From contig NZ_BMGA01000006.1 in NCBI RefSeq assembly GCF_014639535.1, forward strand, positions 124,001 to 188,000: 64,000 nt of DNA. The letters run 5' to 3'. Position 1 is the stretch's first letter. The number at the start of each line of letters is the position of its first letter. Shown here piece by piece: positions 44,301-53,332 of this stretch. The position numbers and the translations under genes were made by a program. The notes below the pieces were generated by a model. It was not told where the DNA came from and did no database searches. It saw nothing but the letters and a program-made list of their open reading frames with translations. This DNA comes from Flavobacterium palustre (GTDB lineage Bacteria > Bacteroidota > Bacteroidia > Flavobacteriales > Flavobacteriaceae).

Positions 44301-45020
44301 ATGGGAAGAGCATTCGAATTTAGAAAAGGAAGAAAAATGAAACGTTGGGCTGCTATGGCCAAAACATTTACCAGAATTGGTAAAGATATTGTAATGGCCG
44401 TAAAAGAAGGAGGACCAAATCCTGAAACCAACTCCAGACTTAGAGCCGTAATTCAAAATGCTAAGGCGGCTAATATGCCTAAGGACAACGTAGAACGTGC
44501 CATTAAAAATGCTTCTAACAAGGATACGGCTAACTATAAAGAGATTTTATTTGAAGGATACGCTCCTCACGGAATTGCTATCCTGATTGAAACGGCTTCT
44601 GATAACAACAACAGAACCGTAGCTAACATTCGTAGTTATTTCAACAAATGCAACGGAACAATGGGAACTCAGGGTTCGGTAGAATTCATGTTTGATCACA
44701 CTTGTAACTTCCGAATTCCAAAAGAAGGTTTAGATGCCGAAGAATTAGAATTAGAATTCATTGATTTTGGTGCCGAAGAAGTTTTTGAAGACGAAGACGG
44801 AATCTTAATCTACGCTCCTTTCAACAGCTTTGGAACTATCCAAAAAGAATTAGAAAACCGAAATATTGAAATCCTTTCTTCAGGTTTTGAAAGAATTCCT
44901 CAGATTACTAAAAAACTAAATGCAGAACAAATTGCAGATGTTGAAAAATTAATCGAGAAAATCGAAGAGGATGATGACGTAATGAACGTTTATCACACCA
45001 TGGAAGAAAACGAAGAATAA
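44301..45020 (+). CDS. YebC/PmpR-family protein
   Basis: A 239-residue protein of the YebC/TACO1 family: MGRAFEFRKGRKMKRWAAMA, GGPNPETNSRLRAVIQNAKAANMPKDNVERAI, GYAPHGIAI, and a basic N-terminal with an acidic C-terminal domain. Family members were first described as transcription regulators, and more recent work implicates some in translation. It is followed by a clear terminator. Confidence 0.95.
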   Translation: MGRAFEFRKGRKMKRWAAMAKTFTRIGKDIVMAVKEGGPNPETNSRLRAVIQNAKAANMPKDNVERAIKNASNKDTANYKEILFEGYAPHGIAILIETASDNNNRTVANIRSYFNKCNGTMGTQGSVEFMFDHTCNFRIPKEGLDAEELELEFIDFGAEEVFEDEDGILIYAPFNSFGTIQKELENRNIEILSSGFERIPQITKKLNAEQIADVEKLIEKIEEDDDVMNVYHTMEENEE

Positions 45021-45043
45021 ATTCTTCAACAAAATATTTTATC

Positions 45044-45076
45044 AAAGAGAGTTTAGCATTACGTTAAACTCTCTTT
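45044..45076 (+). terminator. Rho-independent terminator after the yebC-type gene
   Basis: AAAGAGAGTTTA and TAAACTCTCTTT form a 12-bp stem with a 9-nt loop, followed by TTTT. It begins 24 bp after the stop. Confidence 0.85.
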
Positions 45077-45105
45077 TTTTTGGATCTAAAATTTGTTTCT
45101 GCGTA

Positions 45106-45123
45106 TCCCGAAAATTTTCGGGA
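45106..45123. repeat. 18-bp perfect palindrome TCCCGAAAATTTTCGGGA
   Basis: A self-complementary sequence 20 bp after the msrA stop on the minus strand. It could assist termination for msrA or be one of the short palindromes scattered through such genomes. Confidence 0.5.
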
Positions 45124-45143
45124 GCACTTTTTAATAATTGGAA

Positions 45144-45689
45144 TTATTTTAATTTTTCTTCAAAATATTTCCTTACTTTTTCAATTTTAGGAGTGATTAC
45201 AAAGGCGCAATAGCCTTGACTTTTATTTTGATTGTAATAATTCTGATGATAATCTTCGGCAGGATAAAAAATAGTTGCAGCAGAAACTTTAGTAACAATT
45301 GGTCTTTCAAAAACCGCTTCCTGAGTCAAAAACCGTATAAAATCCTCCGCTATCAATTGTTGCTCTTCATTATGATAAAAAATCTCGCTCCGATATTGCG
45401 TTCCTACGTCATTTCCCTGACGATTTAAAGTAGTAGGATCATGAGTGGCAAAAAACAATTCCAATAACTCTCCAAACGAAATCACATTGGCATCAAAATT
45501 TATCCGGATTGCCTCGGCATGTTCGGTATCTCCCTGACAAATTTCTTTATATGTTGGATTTACTGTTTTGCCTCCAATATAACCCGAAACCACGGCCTCC
45601 ACTCCTTTTAACTCCAAAAAAACTGCCTCAGTACACCAGAAACAACCACCGGCAAAAGTTGCCATTTCCATTTTCACTTCTTTTTCCAT
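45144..45689 (-). CDS. msrA: Peptide-methionine (S)-S-oxide reductase
   Basis: A 181-residue protein; the start is placed at the ATG at 45687-45689 rather than at a TTG 24 bp upstream. The catalytic motif is GGCFWCTEAVF, with GYIGGKTVNPTYKEICQGDTEHAEA and YHQNYYNQN, all typical of MsrA. It repairs methionine-S-sulfoxide in proteins. There is no signal peptide, so it is cytoplasmic. It is divergent from the lolD-like gene. Confidence 0.96.
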   Translation of the reverse strand: MEKEVKMEMATFAGGCFWCTEAVFLELKGVEAVVSGYIGGKTVNPTYKEICQGDTEHAEAIRINFDANVISFGELLELFFATHDPTTLNRQGNDVGTQYRSEIFYHNEEQQLIAEDFIRFLTQEAVFERPIVTKVSAATIFYPAEDYHQNYYNQNKSQGYCAFVITPKIEKVRKYFEEKLK

Positions 45690-45839
45690 AATCGCGTTTT
45701 CTAAGTTAAACAACTAAATTCAGCTGCAAAAAATGGCAGCCATTTTATTAACCCAAATTTATGATTTTTACGCTAAAAAAACAGTCTTAGCCATTTTATA
45801 ATCATTAAAATCTTTGTTTCTTTGTACAAACTGCAAACC

Positions 45840-46532
45840 ATGATACAAGCCCGAAACTTACATAAATATTACGACCAACTCCATGTTTTAAAAGGTGTTG
45901 ATTTACATATTCAAAAAGGAGAAATCGTTTCGATTGTAGGCGCTTCGGGAGCAGGAAAAACAACACTTTTACAAATTTTAGGTACACTCGACAGACCTAA
46001 TACCTCCGCCTCTAAAGGGGAGGTAAATCCTAATAACGAAATTGAGCTTCGAATCAACAATGAAAATATTTTGTCTATGAATGACAAAAATTTATCGCGA
46101 TTCAGAAATTTAAACTTGGGGTTTATTTTTCAGTTTCACCAATTATTACCTGAATTTACGGCTCTTGAGAATGTTTGTATCCCGGCTTATATTGCTAAAA
46201 AATCTAAAAAAGAAACCGAAGAAGAAGCCATAAAACTACTTACTTATTTAGGACTTTCGCATCGAATTAATCACAAACCAAGCGAACTTTCGGGTGGTGA
46301 GCAACAACGTGTGGCTGTAGCCAGAGCACTAATCAATAAACCTGCAGTAATTTTTGCCGATGAACCTTCCGGGAATTTAGACACTCATTCGGCTGAAAAT
46401 TTACACCAACTATTCTTCAAATTAAGAGATGAATTTGGTCAAACCTTTGTTATTGTTACTCATAATGAAGAACTCGCCAATATGGCCGACCGAAAATTAG
46501 TGATGGTGGACGGAATGATTAGCGACCATTAA
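45840..46532 (+). CDS. lolD: LolD-like ABC transporter ATP-binding protein
   Basis: A 230-residue ATPase; the ATG at 45840 gives [19 protein letters not shown] (a TTG 18 bp earlier is less likely). Walker A is [11 protein letters not shown], the signature is [15 protein letters not shown], Walker B is [12 protein letters not shown], and the switch His is in VTHNEE. This matches the lipoprotein-release/FtsE/MacB group. No permease partner is next to it. The stretch [14 protein letters not shown] after the Walker A helix is encoded by a palindrome and looks like an insertion. Confidence 0.85.
   Translation: MIQARNLHKYYDQLHVLKGVDLHIQKGEIVSIVGASGAGKTTLLQILGTLDRPNTSASKGEVNPNNEIELRINNENILSMNDKNLSRFRNLNLGFIFQFHQLLPEFTALENVCIPAYIAKKSKKETEEEAIKLLTYLGLSHRINHKPSELSGGEQQRVAVARALINKPAVIFADEPSGNLDTHSAENLHQLFFKLRDEFGQTFVIVTHNEELANMADRKLVMVDGMISDH
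46002..46024. repeat. Small palindrome inserted in the lolD-like coding sequence
   Basis: ACCTCC...GGAGGT arms with a CCTCT/AGGGG core lie in frame and encode TSASKGE. Surrounding residues align with normal LolD sequences on either side, so this appears to be a mini-palindrome that entered the gene without breaking it. Confidence 0.45.
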
Positions 46533-46546
46533 TCATCTGTGTTTAT

Positions 46547-47311
46547 ATGAATTTTAACGAACTCAAAGATTTTCTGGACGAAAAAGTACTCCAATACAAC
46601 ACCTTAGATTTTATCGAAAGTGATCCTGTGCAAATCCCGCATTTGTTTAGTCAAAAAGAAGATATTGAAATTGCAGGATTTCTTAGCGCAACCATTGCCT
46701 GGGGCAATCGAAAAATGATTATCAAAAATTCCCATAAAATGATGGAATTGATGGGCAATACTCCTTATGATTTTGTGATGTCCCACAGTGAAACGGATTT
46801 AGAAAGATTAGAATCATTTGTACATCGCACATTTAATGGTCAGGATTTCGTTGGTTTCATTAAAAGTTTGCAAAACATTTACAAAAACCACGGTGGTTTA
46901 GAAACTGTTTTTTCAAAAAATCAGGAAGACCATTCGATGCAAAAAAGCATCTCCGAATTTAAAAAAATCTTTTTCGAAATCCCTCATTTAGCCCGAACCC
47001 AAAAACATATTTCGGATCCTTTGAATAATTCGGCAGCCAAACGTATTAACATGTATTTGCGCTGGATGTGTCGCCAGGACAACAAAGGAGTCGATTTAGG
47101 CATTTGGAAATCCATTTCTCCATCAAAACTTTCCTGCCCTTTAGACGTTCACTCAGGAAACGTCGCCAGAAAACTGGAATTACTAAATCGTAAACAAAAT
47201 GATGGGAAAGCACTTTTAGAACTGGACACAAAACTTAGGGAATTAGATGCCAATGATCCGGTTAAATACGATTTCGCACTTTTTGGACTTGGTGTTTTTG
47301 AAGGTTTTTAG
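46547..47311 (+). CDS. TIGR02757-family (DUF2400) protein
   Basis: A 254-residue protein that starts 15 bp after the ABC gene. ESDPVQIPHLFSQKEDIEIAGFLSATIAWGNRKMII near the start, KRINMYLRWMCRQDNKGVDLGIW in the middle and LDVHSGNVARKL later are conserved in this family of unknown function. It is widespread in Bacteroidota and has no signal or membrane segment. The helical pattern recalls HhH-type DNA glycosylases, but no activity can be assigned. Confidence 0.8.
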   Translation: MNFNELKDFLDEKVLQYNTLDFIESDPVQIPHLFSQKEDIEIAGFLSATIAWGNRKMIIKNSHKMMELMGNTPYDFVMSHSETDLERLESFVHRTFNGQDFVGFIKSLQNIYKNHGGLETVFSKNQEDHSMQKSISEFKKIFFEIPHLARTQKHISDPLNNSAAKRINMYLRWMCRQDNKGVDLGIWKSISPSKLSCPLDVHSGNVARKLELLNRKQNDGKALLELDTKLRELDANDPVKYDFALFGLGVFEGF

Positions 47312-47570
47312 ACAGAATTTACTATGCACCATCGTTAGTCACAATTTAAAGTAAATTAAAAGTATAGCACCAGCCAATAAGTTTTTTTTCTCAATTTAGT
47401 ACTGTTTTAGCATCGAATTGCGATTTGACCCTGTTTTAAAAGCAATTTTTACCCCCTATTTTTTTTTTGTATATCTAATTTTATACCCGAACAAAAATAA
47501 AATCTTTTAAAGTATCTTAGCTATTTAACATTGATTAGGAAATAATAACTTAGAAAAGCATGTTAAAAAA

Positions 47571-47584
47571 TGTAAACGTTTACA
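47571..47584. promoter_or_regulatory. LacI/CcpA-type operator TGTAAACGTTTACA
   Basis: A perfect 14-bp palindrome with central CG, 133 bp upstream of the pectate-lyase-like gene. It differs from the CTCGA-core operators of the local LacI gene, so another LacI-family regulator outside this window probably uses it. The rest of the 405-bp intergenic stretch 47312-47716 is AT-rich and shows nothing else convincing. Confidence 0.65.
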
Positions 47585-47716
47585 CTCTGAAATGTTAATC
47601 ACAATATACTCTAATAAAGACTTAAAAAACAATTAATTTTTAACCAAAAGTAACCTATGCGTAAAACATAACATTTAAATAAATATGTCTATTAAATAAC
47701 TTAAAACCAACCATTA

Positions 47717-50503
47717 ATGCTAAAAAATTACTTAAAACCATCATTGGTCAAGGCAGTAGCCTGTCTTACAATGACAACCGGCGCAATGTTTGCGCAAAAT
47801 CCAGTAGTAAAAATTGATTTTGATCAATCAGGACGAAGTGCTGCTGAAGTAAATGAATCCGGATACACTCCGTGGGTAGTCACCACAAATACAGCCTCTA
47901 AAACCGAAAAAGGAGTTACATTTACAGTAACCAGAGTTGGCGACAAAGGAGATATTTTAGGTACCAATTGGTATAAAGCCGGAATACAGGCTCCCAGTTA
48001 TGCCCGATTAGTCAGCGACGGACTTACTGTAAAAAATGGAACCGCAAATCAAGGCGGGCAAATAGAATTACGAATCAGCGGATTAGAAACAGGTACACAT
48101 ACGCTGCTTGCTTTTTTAAATGCAGTTGATAGTCCAGTTTTTACTTTTAGTCCAATTGACATATCTATAGATGGGAATTTAGTAGTCAACAATTTGATTC
48201 CAAGTATAAGAGCACTGAAAACAGCTGATGCAAAATCTGCTTATTTAAGTTTTCAGGCCACAACCGGAAACGATGTGGTTATTCTTTTTGCTGCCGAAAG
48301 ATCAGGCAATGAAACTTATAAAAATGTGATGATAAACGGATTCGAATTAAATACGCCTAATATTTTTAATCAGGCTACTAATCCGAAACCGAGCCACAAT
48401 GACGAACACGTAGAATTAAATTCAGGAGGTACTGTTTTAAGCTGGACATCTGCCATAAATGCTGTATCCCATAATATTTATTTTGGAAGTGATTTGGCAT
48501 CGATTGAAACAGCAAACACATCTTCTTCATTATATAAAGGAAATCAACCAAAAGCAAATACCTCTTATCCGGTAAGCGGACTATACACTGGAGCAACCTA
48601 TTATTGGAGAATTGATGAAGTTTTAGCAAATGGTGAAGTAGTAAAAGGAAATATTTGGCGTTTGCGACCGGCTCAGCTTGCTTTCCCGGGAGCTGAAGGA
48701 TATGGTCGTTTTGCCCGTGGAGGAAGAGGCGGAAAAGTAGTTGCAGTAACCAATTTAAATGACAGTGGTCCCGGAAGTTTACGAGAAGCTGTTACTAATG
48801 ATATTGGCCCAAGAACGATTGTTTTTAACACTTCGGGAATTATCCAATTGAACTCCCGTTTAGTTTTAAGCCAGCCTTATGTAACCGTTGCGGGGCAAAC
48901 TGCTCCTGGAAAAGGAATCTGTATTCGCTCTGCTCCTTTTGGTATTACAGGAAACGATGCTATCGTTCAGAATATAAGAGTTCGATTAGGTGCAGGTCCT
49001 ACTTATGATGGAATGGGATTAACCGGTGCTAATTATAGTATTATAGACCACTGCTCTATCAGTTGGACAATAGATGAAGCATTTAGTTCACGCTCAGGTA
49101 AAAACATTACATTACAAAGAACATTAATTTCAGAAGCATTAAACGCGGCAGGACATCAAAATTATCCGGCAGGAACTGAACATGGTTATGCAGGAACAAT
49201 TAGTGGAGATATTGGAAGTTTTCACCATAATTTATTAGCACACAATTATGGACGTAACTGGAGTCTTGGAGGTGGTTTAGATGGTAGCGGAGCTTATTCC
49301 GGCAGAATGGATATTACTAACAATGTAGTATACAATTGGGGTGGCAGAACAACTGACGGAGGAACGAAAGAAGTCAATTTTGTCAATAATTATTATAAAC
49401 CGGGAGCAGGTTCTAAAATTTTTGTTGCTTTTAGTGCTGATAACGAAAATGTTGGAACAGGAATGCAAAGATGTTATTTTAACGGAAATGTGATGCCTGG
49501 TCGTTTTGATGAATCAAATCAAATTATTGGTAGAAGAGCTACCTTTAGAAATGGAGCTACTTATCAATACGACAACTTTGTTAACGCACCATTTTTCCCG
49601 TCTTATGTAACAACACAAACAGCTGGTCATGCTTACAAAATTGTGCTTTCTGACGTTGGTTGTGTTCAGCCTGAATTTGACGAACACGATCAAAGAATTA
49701 TTACTGAAACACTGGATGGAACCTATACCTACACAGGAAGTGTAACCGGCAAACCTGGATTCCCTGATAATGAATCAGATGTGGGAGGTTATGAAGAATA
49801 TCCGGTTGTGAACAGAGATATTGATTGGGATACTGATCAGGATGGTTTACCTAACTGGTGGGAAGCCATCAAAGGAACCAATCTAAATTCTGCAATTGGA
49901 GATTTTTCAGATGCTAATGAAGATGCAAATTCTGATGGTTACACTAATCTGGATGAATATTTACAATGGATGTCTCTACCTCATTATGAATCTCCTAAAG
50001 GACATAAAGTAAATATTGACATCAAAAAACTTTCGAGAGGATTTACCGATGGAGTTAGTTATTCCTTATCTAATGTAGAAAAAGGAAATGCTACTTTAGT
50101 TGCGAACATAGTAGAATACAGACCAACAGCCAACGGATTAGGTTCATTCGATTTTACCGTTACTGATAGTACCGGAGCAACAATGACCCGCAGGGTAAAT
50201 ATAGTTAACGGATATTCTTTGTCAGCAACAAAAAAGAATCCGGAAATCACTACTCAGGTTAATGTTTGGCCTATCCCAAATAATGGTTCTTTTTCGATAT
50301 TAATGACCAATGATGACGCCGAAGACAAAAGTATTGCTGAATATAAAATCTATGATATTTTTGGAAAAGAAGTCAAAAAAGGAATTCTTAAATCAGATCG
50401 TCTGGAAAACGTTAATTTACAGGCAAAAGGAATTTTCGTTCTAAATGTTTCAGATATTTCAAGTAAAAAAATAATACATTCACAAAAAATCATTTTAGAA
50501 TAA
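47717..50503 (+). CDS. Secreted pectate-lyase-like protein with T9SS sorting domain
   Basis: A 928-residue protein. Signal peptide about 1-26 (AMFAQ). An N-terminal carbohydrate-binding-like domain and a fibronectin-like domain (VLSWTSAINAVSHNIYFG) precede a right-handed beta-helix from about 320: FPGAEGYGRFARGGRGGKVVAVTNLND, then SGPGSLREAV, which resembles PL1/PL9-type pectate lyases. A calcium-type DTDQDGLPNWWEAI follows, then a cadherin-like region. A type A T9SS sorting domain ends the protein (WPIPNNGSFSI, YDIFGKEV, KIIHSQKIILE). It is probably exported to the cell surface by T9SS and acts on pectin or a related polyuronate. It stands alone, with its own operator and terminator. Confidence 0.85.
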   Translation: MLKNYLKPSLVKAVACLTMTTGAMFAQNPVVKIDFDQSGRSAAEVNESGYTPWVVTTNTASKTEKGVTFTVTRVGDKGDILGTNWYKAGIQAPSYARLVSDGLTVKNGTANQGGQIELRISGLETGTHTLLAFLNAVDSPVFTFSPIDISIDGNLVVNNLIPSIRALKTADAKSAYLSFQATTGNDVVILFAAERSGNETYKNVMINGFELNTPNIFNQATNPKPSHNDEHVELNSGGTVLSWTSAINAVSHNIYFGSDLASIETANTSSSLYKGNQPKANTSYPVSGLYTGATYYWRIDEVLANGEVVKGNIWRLRPAQLAFPGAEGYGRFARGGRGGKVVAVTNLNDSGPGSLREAVTNDIGPRTIVFNTSGIIQLNSRLVLSQPYVTVAGQTAPGKGICIRSAPFGITGNDAIVQNIRVRLGAGPTYDGMGLTGANYSIIDHCSISWTIDEAFSSRSGKNITLQRTLISEALNAAGHQNYPAGTEHGYAGTISGDIGSFHHNLLAHNYGRNWSLGGGLDGSGAYSGRMDITNNVVYNWGGRTTDGGTKEVNFVNNYYKPGAGSKIFVAFSADNENVGTGMQRCYFNGNVMPGRFDESNQIIGRRATFRNGATYQYDNFVNAPFFPSYVTTQTAGHAYKIVLSDVGCVQPEFDEHDQRIITETLDGTYTYTGSVTGKPGFPDNESDVGGYEEYPVVNRDIDWDTDQDGLPNWWEAIKGTNLNSAIGDFSDANEDANSDGYTNLDEYLQWMSLPHYESPKGHKVNIDIKKLSRGFTDGVSYSLSNVEKGNATLVANIVEYRPTANGLGSFDFTVTDSTGATMTRRVNIVNGYSLSATKKNPEITTQVNVWPIPNNGSFSILMTNDDAEDKSIAEYKIYDIFGKEVKKGILKSDRLENVNLQAKGIFVLNVSDISSKKIIHSQKIILE

Positions 50504-50524
50504 TTTTTTTTTATTTACATCTTC

Positions 50525-50557
50525 AAATGGCAACTTTTTTAAGTTGCCATTTTTTTT
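50525..50557 (+). terminator. Rho-independent terminator after the pectate-lyase-like gene
   Basis: AAATGGCAACTT pairs with AAGTTGCCATTT around a TTTT loop and is followed by TTTTT. It begins 22 bp after the stop. Confidence 0.85.
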
Positions 50558-50749
50558 AGAATCTAACAATCCTAAATTTTCTAACTGCATTACTAAGTCC
50601 CAAACAATCCCATAAAATATGATTTTGCTCTGTTGAGCTTGGTATTTTTAAAGGTTTCTGATTAGTCAACAATTACCAAAGTATAAAAAAGTACTGCCAA
50701 ATTTCAATATTATAAATAAAAACCTATAAAAAACACAAAAAGTGCTTTT

Positions 50750-50778
50750 TATCGATATTTTTATACACTTTATCGATA
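50750..50778. promoter_or_regulatory. Paired TATCGATA motifs upstream of the HEAT-GT-YaiO operon
   Basis: TATCGATA occurs at 50750-50757 and again at 50771-50778, 21 bp apart, each followed by T-rich DNA (TTTTAT and TTGTTAT). The pair ends 70 bp upstream of the HEAT gene. A similar pair stands in front of the receiver gene at 54658-54685. The spacing of two helical turns suggests binding of a regulator to tandem half-sites. The remainder of 50558-50848 shows nothing else. Confidence 0.55.
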
Positions 50779-50848
50779 TTGTTATGATTTATTTATTACA
50801 TTTATACCGTAAAATCGCTCCAACTACAAAACTAATAACCTACGCAAA

Positions 50849-51904
50849 ATGAATCTTACTTACACTTTGACTCATATTATTTTACCCATTTTAGGACTTG
50901 CATTTTTAGTTTTAACCATATTATTAATCCTAAACAGATTCTTCATCAATTTACGTGAACCAAAGATCAATGCTGTAAAGACTAAAATTGATGATTTTTT
51001 AACCACTCTGGTATTTTCATCTTATGATGATACTGAGCTGGCATCAGAAATTGAAAATTTCAAAAAAGAAATTCCTTTTGATAAAAGGTGGTGTAAAAAA
51101 ATAGTCCTAAATAAAATCATTTTTCTCAAACGAAATTTAAAAGGAGATATAGTCAAAATTTCGCACTTCATTTACGAGCAATTTGACTTGTTTAACTATA
51201 GTATTTCTTTATTAAAAAGCAAAAAAAAGTATTTGAATTGCCTTGGAATGTATCATTTAAAAGCCTTAGAATACCATAAAGGAAAAAACTATGTAACTCC
51301 ATTTTTAAATCATAAAAACAGAATTTTAAACTCTAGTGCCTATCTAACAATAATCTCACTAGAACCAGAAAATTTAGGCCTTTTATACAACTATCAAAAG
51401 CCAATTTATTTAGCCGGAGAGATTAATATAATGAATATTGTCCATCAAAAAAAACCTCCTGTTCCGTCTAACCTAAAAGACTGGATACATTCTCCCAATC
51501 CTTCCGTTGTCAGACTGGGAATAAAACTGATGGCTTTTTACAATTATACCAATGAAAATCAGTCTATCGCAGCACATTTAAAATCAGACGATGAAAAAAT
51601 AAGGTTTGCAGTTATTGGTGCCATAAGACAACTGTTCCTATTTGATACGGAAAAAAATCTAATAGAACTTTTTAGTTCAGAAACTAAGACAAACCAAATT
51701 GAAATTCTAAAAACATTAGCTGTAATTGGCGGAGAAGATGCCGAAGAATTTATCAATAGTTTATTAAAAGAATCCATTGATTCTGACATAAAATTAAGAG
51801 CCGTTAAAAGCCTATCCAAAATGAATTCGACTTATATTGAAAACATTATCGGTAATCATGAAATTATAAAAATGATTCAACATGTAAAAATCCCTTCTAT
51901 ATGA
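50849..51904 (+). CDS. Membrane-anchored HEAT-repeat protein
   Basis: A 351-residue protein. One transmembrane helix is visible near the N-terminus (HIILPILGLAFLVLTILLIL), followed by a soluble region rich in helical repeats; HEAT-like units appear between about 225 and 345 (SDDEKIRFAVIGAIRQLF, NQIEILKTLAVIGGEDAEEFI, SDIKLRAVKSLSKM). No catalytic motif is seen. Its last bases overlap the start of the glycosyltransferase gene (ATGA overlap), so the two are translationally coupled. It may act as a scaffold for the synthase. I do not recognise a named family beyond HEAT. Confidence 0.75.
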   Translation: MNLTYTLTHIILPILGLAFLVLTILLILNRFFINLREPKINAVKTKIDDFLTTLVFSSYDDTELASEIENFKKEIPFDKRWCKKIVLNKIIFLKRNLKGDIVKISHFIYEQFDLFNYSISLLKSKKKYLNCLGMYHLKALEYHKGKNYVTPFLNHKNRILNSSAYLTIISLEPENLGLLYNYQKPIYLAGEINIMNIVHQKKPPVPSNLKDWIHSPNPSVVRLGIKLMAFYNYTNENQSIAAHLKSDDEKIRFAVIGAIRQLFLFDTEKNLIELFSSETKTNQIEILKTLAVIGGEDAEEFINSLLKESIDSDIKLRAVKSLSKMNSTYIENIIGNHEIIKMIQHVKIPSI

Positions 51905-53328
51905 TACTAAAAAACTTTATCGAATATTATGAAATATTTGTAGCTGTTTTTTCTTCTACTTATATTCTTTTTTACATGCTTTTAGCAGGATTATCCTATT
52001 ATGCTATTAAAAAACACATTAATGCAAAATATTTTATTCATGATGATGTATTATTAAAATCAAACTATATTCCCGGAGTTTCTGTTGTGGCTCCTGCATT
52101 TAATGAAGGGGCTAACGTAGTTTACAACGTAAAATCTTTGCTGTCTTTGAATTATCCAAAATACGAAGTGGTATTAGTAAATGACGGTAGTTCGGATGAT
52201 ACATTAGAAAAACTTATCAAAGAATTTGAATTAGTTAAAATTGATTTTTATTATCAGGAAAAAATACCAACAAAAACTGTAAGAGGACATTACAAATCAA
52301 CCAATCCTGTTTATTCTAAATTGTTAGTTGTAGATAAAGAAAACGGAAAGAGTAAAGCCGATGCGTCTAATGCAGGAATAAATTCATCAAAATACCCCTT
52401 ATTTCTTTGCACCGATGTTGACTGTATATTAAAAAATGATACTATCATAAAACTAGCAAAGCCATTCATTGAAAGTAAAAAAAGAGTAATCGCCACGGGT
52501 GCAGGAATTCGAATTTCAAATTCATGTGAAGTAAAAGAGGGATTTTTAGTAAAAATAAGATTCCCTAAAGGCTGGTATCCACGATTTCAGGAATTAGAAT
52601 ATGTACGGGCATTTCTTTTTGGAAGAATGGCCTGGAGTCAATTAAACAGCCTGTTATTAGTTTCAGGAGGACTGGGAATGTTTGACAAAGAAATTGCTGT
52701 CAAAGCCGGTGGATATTGGCACAAATCTTTAGGTGAAGATATGGAACTCATCACCAGAATGCGAAAATACATGTATGAAAACAAACTTGATTTTTCGGTT
52801 AAATACATTCCGGAATCTTTATGCTGGACAGAAGTACCGGGAAATCGAGAAATATTAATTCGTCAGCGTGTACGCTGGGCAAGAGGTTTAATTCAAACAC
52901 TCAATTTACATAAAGATATCTTCTTTAATCCCAAATATGGAAGAACTGGTTTTTTGATTTTTCCTTATTTTTTCGCATTCGAATTTCTGGTTCCTATTTT
53001 AGAAGTAATAGGCCTTATTGTTTTAATCATCTCATTTTTTTATTTGAATATAAACTATGAGAGTTTTTTCTACCTAACCATTGCAGTGTATTTATTCTAT
53101 TTAAATCTCACAATAATATCGATTTTATTAGATGAAATATTATACAAACACTACTCCAGCGTAAAAGAAATATTAATTCTAATTTTGACGGCAATTATAG
53201 AACCTATTTTTTATCATCCTATAAATGTTTATGCGTCTCTAAAAGGATACTATCATTTTTTCAGACAAAAAGAACAAGCTTGGGGAAACATGCAAAGACA
53301 AGGATTTAACACTCAAAATAATAATTAA
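51901..53328 (+). CDS. Processive GT2 membrane glycosyltransferase
   Basis: A 475-residue inner-membrane synthase of the BcsA/IcaA/PgaC kind. One helix near the N-terminus (STYILFYMLLAGLSYYAI) precedes the catalytic domain: VVAPAFNEGANVV, VLVNDGSSDDT, DKENGKSKADASNAGI, TDVDCIL (DxD), SLGEDMELITR and RQRVRWARG (QxxRW). At least three further helices follow. It would polymerise a hexose or HexNAc from an NDP-sugar and may also pass it through the membrane. It is coupled to the HEAT gene upstream and is 4 bp from the YaiO-type gene downstream. Confidence 0.9.
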   Translation: MILKNFIEYYEIFVAVFSSTYILFYMLLAGLSYYAIKKHINAKYFIHDDVLLKSNYIPGVSVVAPAFNEGANVVYNVKSLLSLNYPKYEVVLVNDGSSDDTLEKLIKEFELVKIDFYYQEKIPTKTVRGHYKSTNPVYSKLLVVDKENGKSKADASNAGINSSKYPLFLCTDVDCILKNDTIIKLAKPFIESKKRVIATGAGIRISNSCEVKEGFLVKIRFPKGWYPRFQELEYVRAFLFGRMAWSQLNSLLLVSGGLGMFDKEIAVKAGGYWHKSLGEDMELITRMRKYMYENKLDFSVKYIPESLCWTEVPGNREILIRQRVRWARGLIQTLNLHKDIFFNPKYGRTGFLIFPYFFAFEFLVPILEVIGLIVLIISFFYLNINYESFFYLTIAVYLFYLNLTIISILLDEILYKHYSSVKEILILILTAIIEPIFYHPINVYASLKGYYHFFRQKEQAWGNMQRQGFNTQNNN

Positions 53329-53332
53329 CCTT

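Noticed and set aside
50750-50778. DnaA boxes or a replication origin
   Set aside because: The TATCGATA motifs do not match the DnaA box, and no dnaA, dnaN or other origin-linked gene is nearby; a regulatory pair fits better.
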